DNA from: Novipirellula galeiformis
GTDB taxonomy: Bacteria > Planctomycetota > Planctomycetia > Pirellulales > Pirellulaceae
Assembly (NCBI RefSeq): GCF_007860095.1
Contig: NZ_SJPT01000008.1
Location: 233,461-297,460 of the forward strand
Direction: 5' to 3'
Length of the DNA stretch: 64,000 nucleotides
Positions 9,110 to 18,374 of the stretch are shown here, one piece after another (the stretch's first letter is position 1; every line of letters begins with the position of its first letter). The position numbers were made by a program, and so were the translations under genes. The notes under the pieces are model-generated. The model saw nothing but the letters and a program-made list of their open reading frames with translations, ran no database searches and was not told the DNA's origin.

Positions 9110-9656
9110 GTTAACGGGGGATTGGCTTCCAGCTTGGGTGACGCTCAGGAGGGTCTCCGTTTAGCTTGCGTCCTCGGGTTGCGGTCGGAAGTAGGGTCGT
9201 CGGTACGTAATGGAAACGCCGTCGCCTATGGCTCGTTGCTAATCACAGTGACGTTGCTGATCGTGGTGAAACGTGCGGATACGAGTTGGCATCCTGTTCC
9301 CAAACGCAGCAAGTGAAAAATGGAATTTAGGGGGGGCCGTTTGACGGCCATGTCGAGGTTGTGGAGATCTCGATGCCAAGGTTGCTCGAAGACGTTGTTT
9401 GCGTTCGTTAACGCCGAGGTGTTCCGCTCGCACGAAGGTGGTCGGCAACTCGCCACAATGATCGCGGTTCTCCAACGCGAGTGGCGACCGCCTCATCAGC
9501 TTGCAGACACATTCCAGTGCACCACCACCGTCTTGCACTTGCGATCGGCATGACGAATCGCTTGGCAAGAGGTGTCATCGCAAAATCGTAAAGGAAGTCG
9601 CGATGACTTTGGGTTGCGCGGATCGCACCTGCCGGAGGCTATTGTGCAGGGGGCTA
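9110..9656. other. 547-base region without a convincing gene
   Basis: Between the convergent purU and msrA. Short frames on both strands overlap each other, lack family resemblance and have no ribosome-binding site. A small palindrome (GCCGTTTGACGGC near 9338) is present. No RNA gene was recognised. Confidence 0.6.
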
Positions 9657-10385
9657 CTACTGCGCACGGTGGCTGTGATTCTCAGCAGGACGAAGCATCG
9701 ACTCGGGCAGTTCGAGCGTTTTCGCTCGATCACCCCAGTGTTTTTCGATGAACGCATCGCGTCCAGACTTGTAACGGTAGAAGTCGTACTTGATCAAACT
9801 CTTGGAGTGGTAGTCCTGGTGATACGCTTCGGCAGGCCAAAACTTCTGCTCCGGTTGGACCGCGATCGCCAACTTTTTGTCGAACACATGCATGTCGTCT
9901 ACCGCCTTGATGACTTTTTCAGTCACCTTCTTCTGGCGATCGTTCTGGTAGTACACCACGGGGCGGTAAGGGTGGCCGCGATCGACGAACGAGCCGTTAG
10001 GGTCGGTCGGATCGCTATGCTTAATCAACCATTCGACCAGGCCTGCGAAGTTCACCTTTGACGGATCATAAGTGATCTTAACGACTTCGATGTGTCCTCG
10101 AGCGGCATAGGTTGCATACGTCGGATTTCGCGACCTGCCACCGCTGTAGCCGGACACAACGTCCGTCACGCCAGGCAGTTTTTCAAAATCGGATTCGACG
10201 CACCAGAAACAGCCGCCACCGAGGATCGCGGTATTGTCTTCGGCGGTGCCTTCGCCTTCGCCGATGCTTTGGGTGGAAACATGCCGCATTTCTACCGGTT
10301 CATTGAGGGGCACCGGCTCGGTTTGGCAGCCCGCAAACACGAACAGCACCGCTAAGGAGACATATCTCTTCGTTTGCACAAACAC
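9657..10385 (-). CDS. msrA: Peptide-methionine (S)-S-oxide reductase MsrA, lipoprotein form
   Basis: Reduces the S epimer of methionine sulfoxide in proteins. The catalytic motif GGGCFWC is at residues 56-62 (nucleophile Cys59), and FWPAEAYHQDY near residue 210 is the substrate-binding signature. Unlike cytosolic MsrA there is a lipoprotein signal, MFVQTKRYVSLAVLFVFAGC, with the lipobox ending at Cys20 and a 35-residue linker, so the enzyme is inferred to be anchored at an envelope membrane and to repair exported proteins. The 242-residue length fits this extra N-terminus. No MsrB domain or gene is beside it, and no resolving Cys is visible in the C-terminal tail. Confidence 0.95.
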   Translation of the reverse strand: MFVQTKRYVSLAVLFVFAGCQTEPVPLNEPVEMRHVSTQSIGEGEGTAEDNTAILGGGCFWCVESDFEKLPGVTDVVSGYSGGRSRNPTYATYAARGHIEVVKITYDPSKVNFAGLVEWLIKHSDPTDPNGSFVDRGHPYRPVVYYQNDRQKKVTEKVIKAVDDMHVFDKKLAIAVQPEQKFWPAEAYHQDYHSKSLIKYDFYRYKSGRDAFIEKHWGDRAKTLELPESMLRPAENHSHRAQ

Positions 10386-10844
10386 TCAAGATCTCCGTTT
10401 TGACTGGGCATTCGTTTTGACTAGGCATTGGTTGTCGTCGTTGGACTGGCCAGAGTCCAGACGCAGCGCCAATCTCGATGTCCGGCGACACAGGCTACGG
10501 GAAGATGGGGCACCCAAAATGCTACCGCCGACCTGACGCTTCCGATGCCTCTCATGATCCGATGCCTCTCATGAACTGGGCGGTATCCAATGACGGGTGC
10601 AAAATCCAATAACGGGAGCAAATCTTGAGCCGGTTTTTTGGGGTCGATTGGACTTTCATGGTCCGGTGTATCGGTACGGCTGGTGAATCGGTACGCGTTT
10701 TGCGGCTTTATTCTCAATAGCGCTCGTCGCCGAACGCTTCGTCGCGATCGTCGAAATGTTTGGCGGCTTTCTCTTCAGGTTCGGCACTCGATTTGCTCAG
10801 TCGTGTGTCCACTGGTTCGACTCGATGACGCAAAGGATCGCCGA
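10386..10844. other. 459-base intergenic region with short duplications
   Basis: No gene is supported. It holds two adjacent tandem duplications: CCGATGCCTCTCATGA at 10542-10557 and 10559-10574, then an imperfect duplicated 19-mer (ATCCAATGACGGGTGCAAA and ATCCAATAACGGGAGCAAA) from about 10585 to 10622. A 98-codon minus-strand frame covers the repeats and looks spurious. Confidence 0.6.
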
Positions 10845-11027
10845 ATGTTAGAAAAAAAAAGGCCCGAAGAAAGTGACTCAGACGTACCTCCTAGCGAACG
10901 CGGCAAAGGTGAGAATATGCCCTTGGACGAACGCTCACCGGACAGTGTGTTTGGGATTGTGGGACTAACGTATTTGCTGGTCCTGTTGCTTGTTGTCTTA
11001 GGGTTGGCATTGTGGATGTATCGATAG
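10845..11027 (+). CDS. Small single-span membrane protein, unknown
   Basis: A 60-residue product from the ATG at 10845, preceded by AAGGATCG. The frame is open further upstream to 10638, but that part is Arg-rich and unlike protein. The first 33 residues are polar and charged (MLEKKRPEESDSDVPPSERG), and the last 25 form one membrane helix (FGIVGLTYLLVLLLVVLGLA) ending in WMYR. No family was recognised. It lies 26 bases before the next gene and is probably co-transcribed with it. Confidence 0.55.
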   Translation: MLEKKRPEESDSDVPPSERGKGENMPLDERSPDSVFGIVGLTYLLVLLLVVLGLALWMYR

Positions 11028-11053
11028 GGCAAACCACCAACGGAGAAACGATC

Positions 11054-11632
11054 ATGCATGCGGCGTGTTTAGTTGCAGAATACGAGTCCCACAAAGGGGC
11101 AAAGATTGGTTTAGAAGTACTCCGAAAGTTTGACTTTCATGCCGATGCGGTTTCGGTTTGTTGGCGAGGGCATGTTAAAGCACTGGAGAAAGTGCATCGC
11201 AGTGACGAGGAGGAGGATAACTACGGCGCGGAAAAATCGATGGGCATCGGTGCCGCGATCGCCGCTCTCGCTGGCACTCCTTTGGCGGTTTCCTCCATCA
11301 TGGGGCCGATCATGATCGCTGGGCCGTTGGCAGCGGCGGCTGGCGGAGCAGCGCTGGCTGCAATGGCATCCGAAGGAGACTCCCTTTCAACTTTGCACCA
11401 CTCCTCCTCCGACCGTGTGGACTCACGGGGTTTGTTTGCGATGGCGAATCACTACGGGATCAACTCGCACAAGGCTGAGCACTACGAAGAGCGAATCCGT
11501 AACGGTGGGATCTTGATCATTGTCACAAGCACACCTCCTCGATTGGACGAAGCACAGCGAGGGTTGAAAACCACCAATCCCGCCAGCCTGCAGCGGTTCG
11601 CATATCGCCCCGCGGCCAATGCAGGGGAATAA
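11054..11632 (+). CDS. Hypothetical protein with glycine/alanine-rich membrane-like segment (DUF1269/GsiB-like fold possible)
   Basis: 192 residues from the ATG at 11054, preceded by GGAG 9 bases upstream. An upstream in-frame GTG-type start at 11012 would overlap the previous gene and lacks a ribosome site. The N-terminus (MHAACLVAEYESHKGAKIGL) and KFDFHADAVSVCWRG resemble alpha/beta sandwich proteins annotated as DUF1269 or general stress 17M-like. A Gly/Ala-rich hydrophobic stretch, about residues 62-105 (GIGAAIAALAGTPLAVSSIM), then a second alpha/beta part with ILIIVTSTPP, follow. This pattern, a flexible central glycine zipper between two half domains, fits that family, but the assignment is tentative. 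Function is unknown. Confidence 0.6.
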   Translation: MHAACLVAEYESHKGAKIGLEVLRKFDFHADAVSVCWRGHVKALEKVHRSDEEEDNYGAEKSMGIGAAIAALAGTPLAVSSIMGPIMIAGPLAAAAGGAALAAMASEGDSLSTLHHSSSDRVDSRGLFAMANHYGINSHKAEHYEERIRNGGILIIVTSTPPRLDEAQRGLKTTNPASLQRFAYRPAANAGE

Positions 11633-11913
11633 CGCGAACGTGTCGGCGTGCTCCACCGGTACGGGACTGTTTCAAGTAGAATGAATCGCTAGATGCGTTA
11701 ACGCCAGACGTTCGCCAGCTCACGCGCATCATCGATGCGCGCCTTTGGCTCACCGAAGTCAACCGTGTTGTCGATGCCAACGTCAGACGCGCCCGTATCC
11801 CCGATGATCCGTATTCCCCGATGATCCGCATCCCCGATGGAACGATCGGCGGTATTTGGAGCTGACGGGGATTTGGGATTCGTCTCATGGCAAGGCAACT
11901 TCCTTGCCACAGT

Positions 11914-13245
11914 CTACTCGTGTCGCAACGCTTCGATCGGATTCATGCGTGCGGCGCGGATTGCGGGATAGAGCCCACTGATCAAACCCACCGCAACGGC
12001 GATCAAGACTGCTAACGGAATGGTGCCGTAGACGATCGTGGGTTCCGCTTGGCGAATCGCATCGGGTAGCGCCGCAAACTTGTCGGGAAAGCCTGTCTGG
12101 ACTCCCCACATCATCGTGCTGTACATCGCGGGGCCGAGGAATCCAAGCAAGATCCCCAGCGTAGCGCCGGCGAAACTAAGCACGAGTGTTTCCGCCAAAA
12201 ATTGACGGACGATGTCTCCGCGTTTTGCACCTAGGGCGCGTCGAATTCCAATCTCGCGAGTGCGTTCGGTTACGCTGGCTAACATGATGTTCATGATCCC
12301 GATGCCACCGACGATCAAGGAGATGCAGGCGATCAAGATACCAATTCCGAGGAACATGATGCGCAAGTTTCGGGCTTGTTCAAGTAGTTCCAAGGGGACA
12401 ACCACCGCGATGTCGTTGGCCGACGCGTGTTTGGGTTCGAGCAGGTATTCGATCATGGCGGCGGTGCTGCGAACTTGATCGACCCGTTCGACTTGCAGGG
12501 TGATTTGGTTCAGTTCCATGATCTCGACTTGGAACTGGCCGCTTCGCCGCGTCACGATGGTATCGCCGACCCGTTTGCGGAGCGTTTGAATGGGGATGTA
12601 AATGTCCGCCGAGAAATCTTGAGAATCGAGCGATCCTCCGACCGCCGCGGAAGGATTGCGAGCTTCGAGCACTCCGACGATCTTGAAAAAATCGGAGCTC
12701 TCAGGCACGTAGACACGTTTGCCGAGCGGTTCTTCGTACGGGAACAAACGGTCCGCGACCCCAGCGGAAATGACACACACGGTCGCCGAGCGCAGACCAT
12801 CGGCGTCGGACAAGAAACGTCCCCCGTTGCTACGGATCTTCAAATGGTTGATCTCATCGTAGAGCGGGGTGCAGCCCACCAAGCGACCATCGATCATCCG
12901 GTCTCGGAAGCTGAATTGACGTCGGATTTCGCGGATCGGAATTGCCGCTTGGACGGTTGGGACCGTTCCCAGGATCAAATCCAAATCGCTGCGCAATAGG
13001 CCGTATTTGCTGGCTGACATCCCCGTCATTTTTTCATCGGGCGGTTTGACGCTGCGGACGATGATCGTGTTGGCACCGAGCGATTCAATTTGCTTTTGAA
13101 CTTGATCGCTCGCCCCTTGGCTGATCGCCGTTAAAACGATCACCGCCCATACGCCAATCAAGATCCCCAGCATCGTCAGACCGGTTCGCAACGGGTGCAG
13201 CGACAGGCTTTTGATTCCCAGTTGCCATGTTCTTAGCCAAAGCAT
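11914..13245 (-). CDS. MacB-like ABC transporter permease
   Basis: Inner-membrane permease of a MacB-type (type VII) ABC system that uses cytoplasmic ATP to work on periplasmic or membrane substrates. The 443 residues contain an N-terminal helix (LTMLGILIGVWAVIVLTAIS), a MacB periplasmic core (about 45-280) and three C-terminal FtsX helices with MLASVTERTREIGIRRALGA, the coupling-helix signature. It is the last gene of a three-gene operon, 2 bases after the ATPase gene. In E. coli, MacA, MacB and TolC form a tripartite pump; here the ATPase is a separate protein. Confidence 0.93.
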   Translation of the reverse strand: MLWLRTWQLGIKSLSLHPLRTGLTMLGILIGVWAVIVLTAISQGASDQVQKQIESLGANTIIVRSVKPPDEKMTGMSASKYGLLRSDLDLILGTVPTVQAAIPIREIRRQFSFRDRMIDGRLVGCTPLYDEINHLKIRSNGGRFLSDADGLRSATVCVISAGVADRLFPYEEPLGKRVYVPESSDFFKIVGVLEARNPSAAVGGSLDSQDFSADIYIPIQTLRKRVGDTIVTRRSGQFQVEIMELNQITLQVERVDQVRSTAAMIEYLLEPKHASANDIAVVVPLELLEQARNLRIMFLGIGILIACISLIVGGIGIMNIMLASVTERTREIGIRRALGAKRGDIVRQFLAETLVLSFAGATLGILLGFLGPAMYSTMMWGVQTGFPDKFAALPDAIRQAEPTIVYGTIPLAVLIAVAVGLISGLYPAIRAARMNPIEALRHE

Positions 13246-13247
13246 GG

Positions 13248-14066
13248 TTATGACTGCCTTGCTAGAAGTTGGAGCACATTTTCATGCTGGGTTGCGCGTG
13301 CCGCCGCACGGGTTTCTTCACTGATGATTTCGTCGCGATCAAGCATGCCGTCTTTTAATCGGATGACTCGTTTTGCACGTTCGGCAACATCGTCTTCGTG
13401 AGTCACCAAAATGATCGTTCGGCCTTCGTTATTTAGCTCATCGAAAATCCCGAGAATTTCTTCGGTGGTAACGGAATCCAGGTTACCGGTCGGTTCGTCG
13501 GCGAGGATAAAGAAAGGATCGTTGATCAGACTTCTCGCGATCGCAACGCGTTGCTGCTGACCTCCCGAGAGCTGGGAAGGCCGATGCCCTAATCGATCCG
13601 CCAACCCGACGCGGGCCGCCATTTTTTTCGCCCGTTCCAACTCAGTGGCACCGAGGCGGCCTTGGTAATAGAGCGGGACTTGGATGTTTTCAACGACGCT
13701 CAATTGTTGGATCAAGTTGTAGGATTGGAACACGAATCCAATCCGTTGGCTGCGAATATCGGCAAGTTGGTCATCGGTCAACGTGATGATGTCATCGTCC
13801 CCTAACAACAGGCTGCCGGAGGTGGGTTGGTCGAGGCAACCGAGCAGGTTCAAGAGGGTACTTTTTCCACTTCCCGAGGGGCCCATGATCGCTACATAGT
13901 CGCCTTCGGGTACGTCAAAGGAGACACCACGCAGCGCTCGCACTGTCTCGCTTTTCAGTACGTACTCTTTTTTTAAGTTGCGGATTGACGTTGCCATCCG
14001 TCGCGTTGGCTCGCTCGCCACATCGATGGGCACCGTTTGAGCCGAGTAGGCATCCTTCGTGCTCAT
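13248..14066 (-). CDS. ABC transporter ATP-binding protein (LolD/MacB class)
   Basis: ATPase partner of the following permease. Within 272 residues: Walker [10 protein letters not shown], the family insert [20 protein letters not shown], signature [15 protein letters not shown], Walker [13 protein letters not shown] and the H-loop ILVTHE. The Q-x-YNLI sequence is typical of the LolD/MacB/FtsE group. The first 30 residues and the last 20 are extra to the family. The start codon overlaps the adaptor stop as ATGA and the permease follows 2 bases downstream, so the three genes are tightly coupled. Confidence 0.96.
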   Translation of the reverse strand: MSTKDAYSAQTVPIDVASEPTRRMATSIRNLKKEYVLKSETVRALRGVSFDVPEGDYVAIMGPSGSGKSTLLNLLGCLDQPTSGSLLLGDDDIITLTDDQLADIRSQRIGFVFQSYNLIQQLSVVENIQVPLYYQGRLGATELERAKKMAARVGLADRLGHRPSQLSGGQQQRVAIARSLINDPFFILADEPTGNLDSVTTEEILGIFDELNNEGRTIILVTHEDDVAERAKRVIRLKDGMLDRDEIISEETRAAARATQHENVLQLLARQS

Positions 14067-15919
14067 CGCGGTCCTCCGCCCCCTTGTGACATGCGTTTCC
14101 GCATCGATTCGGTTAACTCGGCTTGGGTGACGCTGCCATCACCATCGGCGTCCGCTTCGCTAATCGAGCTGCGGCGTCGCTCATCGTCCACGCCGTCAAT
14201 TTCTTCTTTGGAAAGCTTGCCGTCGCCGTTGCGGTCGGCTTGTTCGATTCGCATCTTCGCGATCGTTGCAGGATCGGGACGCCCGCCTTCGGGGCCCGCT
14301 GCGCCACCACCCTGTTGAGGTCGCCCTCCTTCGGGTCGCCCTCCTTCAGGTCGTCCTCCTTCTCGGGGGCGACGACCGGCTTCGGGCGGTGCATCCTGGT
14401 CTGGCGTTGTGGCCTCCGAAGCGGTTCTCGCGGCCGCATCCTTAGCACGGTCGGCTGCGATTTCACGCATGTCGCTGTTGTCGCTCAGCTCGAGTTCTGG
14501 CAAATCCATGAGGGTCAAGTACGAACGTAGGTTCAAAACCACGGTCTCACCGGGCTCAAGCCCCTTGGTGATGCATGCCATCGTGTCATTGGTTGCGCGA
14601 ATGGATACTTGACGCGTCTCAAACGACTGGGGCCCTGTTTGTACGAGCGAGTACATTTTACCGCCGTGTTCGTACAAGCCTTGGATCGGAATTTGAATGG
14701 CGTCAGGGATTTGTTCGACAAAAATTTGCACCTCCGCAGTCATGCCGGTGCGAATGTTATCCGGGGGCTCAATGATCTCAACCCAAGTCCCATATTCCTT
14801 GATCGACGAGCTGAAAAAACTGCTGGGTTCGGCGTAGCGATTGACTTTGACGACCGCACCACGCAAACGCAGGTCGGCCACCGATTCGACGGAAATCTTC
14901 GCGGGCATTCCAGCGGAGATCAGCGTAATTCGGGACTCGTTGATTTTGCATTTGACTTGCATTCGGGTTGGATCGGGCAAGCGAATGATCGCTTGACGTT
15001 CGCGGACGGTCGCACCGGCCTCGACCACGAACTCCGCATTGCCGCCACGCGAACTGTAGCGATTCGCGTGAACGACGACGCCATCCGACGGAGCGACAAT
15101 GACGCAATTGTCTATTTGTCTTTGGACGTCCGCCAATTCCTGGCGTTCTTCGGACAACTCGCTTTCGACAGCGGCAAGTTTCGCCTTGGCTGCTTCGATA
15201 TCGCTGTCAAACTGGACCAACATTTTTCGCTTGGTCAGATCTCGCAAAACTTGCAGTCGCCCCTCGGCCGAATCGAGCTTGTTGTGAGCGTTGGCAACAG
15301 CATACTTGTCCGCGTCGAGCTGCAGCGATTTAATCAGCCCCTTGGCGACGAGTCGCTCGCTGCTTTGCAGCGCCAATTGGTTTTGGAGAAGCTCTTGCTC
15401 GGCGATCGCCTTTTCACTCAAAATCGCCTTTTCTTCGGTTTTGAAGACCCCCTCAAGGTACTCCTCACGGGCGATCGTCGCTTGCTCCACCATCGCGCGA
15501 GCGGTCGCCACATTGGCCTCCGCCGTGATCACTTGAATTCGGGATTCTTTGAACGTCAGTTCAAGTTGAGAAGCGTCAAGTTCAACCAGTTTTTCACCAG
15601 CGGAAACCCGAGTCCCCTCATCAATGACCCATAAAATCGGGGTGCCTCCACCATTTCCACGCGATTCGACCTTGCAGGTCACTTCGATGTTGCTGCTGCT
15701 TTCGATTTCGCCCTGTTCTAAAACAATGTGGTCAAACGGAGCGGTGGTGACCTCGGCGACAATCAAATCCTTGGTCGAAATGCTCGCACTACGATTGGTC
15801 AGGTAGGAGTAGGCAAACCACCCCGTTGTCGCCGCAATCGCCAGGAATACGAGAAATCCGGCGAGCAAGCTCCCACGTCGATGGCGGGCCGAAGCCAAGC
15901 GTGAAGCACGTTTCATCAT
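14063..15919 (-). CDS. MacA/HlyD-type periplasmic adaptor with C-terminal EF-hand pair
   Basis: Membrane-fusion subunit of the MacB-like exporter. Starting from the tandem ATG at 15919 it has 618 residues; a further in-frame ATG at 15958 is possible but gives a poor N-terminus. Order: membrane anchor (about 18-40, LLAGFLVFLAIAATTGWFAY), lipoyl-like half motif, a long coiled coil (about 105-255), a second biotinyl/lipoyl half with VIVAPSDGVVVHANRYSSRG, and a beta-barrel domain. Then comes an unusual tail: a Gly/Pro/Glu/Arg repeat (GGRPEGGRPEGGRPQQGGG) and two canonical EF-hand loops, DRNGDGKLSKEE and DADGDGSVTQAE (about residues 562-573 and 590-601). Typical MacA is about 370 residues without this tail. 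Calcium binding is inferred from the loop residues. Confidence 0.92.
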   Translation of the reverse strand: MMKRASRLASARHRRGSLLAGFLVFLAIAATTGWFAYSYLTNRSASISTKDLIVAEVTTAPFDHIVLEQGEIESSSNIEVTCKVESRGNGGGTPILWVIDEGTRVSAGEKLVELDASQLELTFKESRIQVITAEANVATARAMVEQATIAREEYLEGVFKTEEKAILSEKAIAEQELLQNQLALQSSERLVAKGLIKSLQLDADKYAVANAHNKLDSAEGRLQVLRDLTKRKMLVQFDSDIEAAKAKLAAVESELSEERQELADVQRQIDNCVIVAPSDGVVVHANRYSSRGGNAEFVVEAGATVRERQAIIRLPDPTRMQVKCKINESRITLISAGMPAKISVESVADLRLRGAVVKVNRYAEPSSFFSSSIKEYGTWVEIIEPPDNIRTGMTAEVQIFVEQIPDAIQIPIQGLYEHGGKMYSLVQTGPQSFETRQVSIRATNDTMACITKGLEPGETVVLNLRSYLTLMDLPELELSDNSDMREIAADRAKDAAARTASEATTPDQDAPPEAGRRPREGGRPEGGRPEGGRPQQGGGAAGPEGGRPDPATIAKMRIEQADRNGDGKLSKEEIDGVDDERRRSSISEADADGDGSVTQAELTESMRKRMSQGGGGPR

Positions 15920-16063
15920 TGCGAACAGGTGGGAAAGAGAGGGGAATGGGCGTGTCACCAGCCCCGCTTAGCACGGGGGCCCGCGTAAAACGGGGGCACT
16001 GTTTAAACCGCGGCAAGGGGCGAAGGTATCGCCGCATCGCAGAATTCAACCTCTTTATTGTAC

Positions 16064-17461
16064 TCAAGCGTCAAAATAGCGGTCCGCTTCAATCTGATAA
16101 TTCGCGGGAATCTTCTCCGCGATTTGTTCGGGAAATAGCGAATATCGTGGATGGATCTCGACTTTCACACCCTCAGCCACCTGCGCTCCGGCCGCTTCAA
16201 GCCAACGTCGGTGTTGGGCCACCATCGCAGCTTTCGCCAAAGCGGGGGTATCATTCTCGGCGCCATCGGCATTTTTGACTGGCGCAAATCCCTCACTCGG
16301 CAGCACTTCGACAACGAAGGCATTGTTCGCACTGGGTAGCAAATCGAAAATGAATTTCTCGAATTTAACCGCATTGGGCTCGCTGGGCTCCACCAGTGTT
16401 TGCTGAGAATTCAGATAAGGGACCTTTTTCAAGGCGCGATGAAACGGTAGCGATCCGGCGTCCTGGCTGACTCGGCACAGGAATTCGACATCGATCACAT
16501 GCACGCCAATGCTGCCTGCCCACAACTTGAATTGGCCGTCGGCGTCGGTCGCCTCGGCGGCTGATTGGGGTAGATCGCTGTACTCGATCACTTGGACTAC
16601 GCCATTGGCCAAAGCAATGATCCCCACTTTCTCTAGCGCATAGCGTTTGCGAATCACCTGTGTCGTCATCTCGCTTTGCGCCAGCAAATGGTGACCAATC
16701 AGCGTCGGGTCACCAACGTTGACCAAGGGGTTGTCGACTTGGAAATAAGAGAGGCATTGGATGCCGCGTTTTTTAGCGTCCTCCAGACAACCGCTGCGAG
16801 CGAGCGCGCCCACCGTGCCGCCGTGACCATCGGGGCTAAGGGCTAGCGAACTTTTCGAGGTCATCAATAATTTACCGGAACTCGCATCCACGGCCGGCAT
16901 CGTTCCTTGCCGAAAAATCCGCACATTCTCCGGTGCTAGGCCAAGGTAGTCATTGTCTTGAAAATAGGCTCGTGTTTCGGCGTCCGTTGCATCGCTGGTC
17001 ATGATGTAGAACGGAATGGCCACGCCGTACATGTTGCCGATCGCCAGCAATCGATCTGCAAAGATTTGGAATAGCGTCCGATTCGAGATCGGGCCCAGCG
17101 GGAACATGCCTTTGGGAAGGTCGAAGCCTAAACGCGTGCCTTGGCCACCTGCGACAAGGATGGCTCCGACTTGGCCGGCTCGCAGTGCCGCCTCGCCGCG
17201 CTCTCGGGCTTGGTCGACCGTCCACTCCGCTCCGCTGCCATCGGCGCGAACCGAGGGGGGGGTTACCGCGTTTTGCGCCAGCGAGTCGAAGTCAATTTTC
17301 TCGTCCGCACCGGCAACTAGAGTTGCAAGAGTTTGCAAATCGATGTCCTCGATCTGTGCCTTCAAGTTTTGACGCTCGCTCTCGGAAAGTTCATCCCAGA
17401 ATTGCAGGACATGCTCTTGAGAAAATTGAGCGAGTTTCGATTTCAAAGACTCGATATTCAT
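16064..17461 (-). CDS. UDP-N-acetylglucosamine/UDP-glucose pyrophosphorylase, eukaryotic-type (UAP1/UDPGP family)
   Basis: Makes a UDP-sugar from UTP and a sugar 1-phosphate for cell-envelope polysaccharides. Its 465 residues match the UDPGP family of UAP1/AGX type rather than bacterial GalU or GlmU. The nucleotide-binding signature GAILVAGGQGTRLGFDLPKG is near residues 100-119; SFQ-like LSYFQVDNPLVNVGDP and GSIGVHVIDVEFLCRV are also family motifs. The preference between GlcNAc-1-P and Glc-1-P cannot be fixed by eye, but the overall likeness to UAP1 favours GlcNAc/GalNAc-1-P. An ATG at 17461 follows a purine-poor leader. It may be the second gene after the lipoate ligase-like gene upstream, 160 bases away. 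Confidence 0.87.
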   Translation of the reverse strand: MNIESLKSKLAQFSQEHVLQFWDELSESERQNLKAQIEDIDLQTLATLVAGADEKIDFDSLAQNAVTPPSVRADGSGAEWTVDQARERGEAALRAGQVGAILVAGGQGTRLGFDLPKGMFPLGPISNRTLFQIFADRLLAIGNMYGVAIPFYIMTSDATDAETRAYFQDNDYLGLAPENVRIFRQGTMPAVDASSGKLLMTSKSSLALSPDGHGGTVGALARSGCLEDAKKRGIQCLSYFQVDNPLVNVGDPTLIGHHLLAQSEMTTQVIRKRYALEKVGIIALANGVVQVIEYSDLPQSAAEATDADGQFKLWAGSIGVHVIDVEFLCRVSQDAGSLPFHRALKKVPYLNSQQTLVEPSEPNAVKFEKFIFDLLPSANNAFVVEVLPSEGFAPVKNADGAENDTPALAKAAMVAQHRRWLEAAGAQVAEGVKVEIHPRYSLFPEQIAEKIPANYQIEADRYFDA

Positions 17462-17621
17462 TTTATGGAAGCAGGCAAAAGGAAGAGACGGGGAAGGGGG
17501 TGCTATGCGGGACGTTGACGGGGCAGCGGCCGCTAGTCAGCGAGCCGGTCGGGGTGAATCCCACCCAAATCGGCGGTGTACGCCAACACAAACCATGTGA
17601 AACCATGCAAACCTTAGACCG

Positions 17622-18368
17622 CTAACGCGAGAAATTCCATCCGGTATTCTCGTAACGCTCCTGACACAATGCATCGATGCGCTCTTGAGGAAGGCTCTCG
17701 TTCCACGTTTGGTGACCACCAAACACATCGATCAGGTCCGTTTTTAATTGCACGGGATCGACGTTGATATTTGTAATGAACTCGGCGTGTGCTCGTTCGG
17801 CACGGTAATCGGGTTGACGTGGCGCGTAACAAAGGCAGCGTGCAACGGTCGCTAGGTCAGCGTCGTACAGTAACGTGCCATGGTACAGCAAGTGATTCCG
17901 AGCCATACGCATGCTGTTTCCCGAGAACTTGCGATTGGCGAACGTCAAATCGCATGTGCCTTGAAATTGAGCCGTTTCCTCGGCGTCGCTAAATTGTCGA
18001 TTCACCGCCGTTTGCAAATGTTGCATGACGAATTGGTGAGTCACATCAATTCTGGCCAAGGCGGGACGCAGGCTCAGGTCGAGCACCACGCTATACATTA
18101 AACATCCCGGGCCACCGACGACCGTCGCTCCTCCGCTGCAACGACGGAAAATTGGAATCGCTTGGATGCGGCAAAAATCAACGTCCACCTCATCGTTGAC
18201 GCGCGAGGATCGTCCCACGATGACGGTGGGGTGATCGAATTCCCAGACGCGGATGAACTCAGACGCTCCTGCTTCGCTCGACGTGCGCTCTTCCGCGATC
18301 AGAAGTAACGCTTCGTCCAACGCAAGTTGATGCGCAGCCTGGGTGAGAGTAAAAGGAACAGTCCGCAT
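17622..18368 (-). CDS. Lipoate-protein ligase A family protein
   Basis: A biotin/lipoate A/B ligase-fold protein that transfers lipoate (or octanoate) to 2-oxoacid dehydrogenase or GcvH domains. In 248 residues: ALDEALLL near the N-terminus, RVWEFDHPTVIVGRSSRVNDEV, RRCSGGATVVGGPGCLMYSV with the RR-GGG-type loop, and NRKFSGNSMR with the invariant Lys that coordinates lipoyl-AMP, followed by LLYHGTLLYD. It lacks the C-terminal accessory domain, like LplA-short, LipM or LipL, so amidotransferase activity is equally possible. The stop of the FtsX permease gene upstream on this strand is 6 bases before the start, which suggests an operon. Confidence 0.85.
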   Translation of the reverse strand: MRTVPFTLTQAAHQLALDEALLLIAEERTSSEAGASEFIRVWEFDHPTVIVGRSSRVNDEVDVDFCRIQAIPIFRRCSGGATVVGGPGCLMYSVVLDLSLRPALARIDVTHQFVMQHLQTAVNRQFSDAEETAQFQGTCDLTFANRKFSGNSMRMARNHLLYHGTLLYDADLATVARCLCYAPRQPDYRAERAHAEFITNINVDPVQLKTDLIDVFGGHQTWNESLPQERIDALCQERYENTGWNFSR

Positions 18369-18374
18369 TCGTTT

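Noticed and set aside
9501-10061. 186-codon plus-strand frame
   Set aside because: Lies mostly antisense to msrA, which has a full catalytic motif and signal sequence.
10421-10717. 98-codon minus-strand frame
   Set aside because: Covers the tandem duplications and has no recognisable protein features.
14609-15634. 341-codon plus-strand frame
   Set aside because: Entirely antisense to the adaptor gene, which has clear domains; a GC-driven shadow frame.
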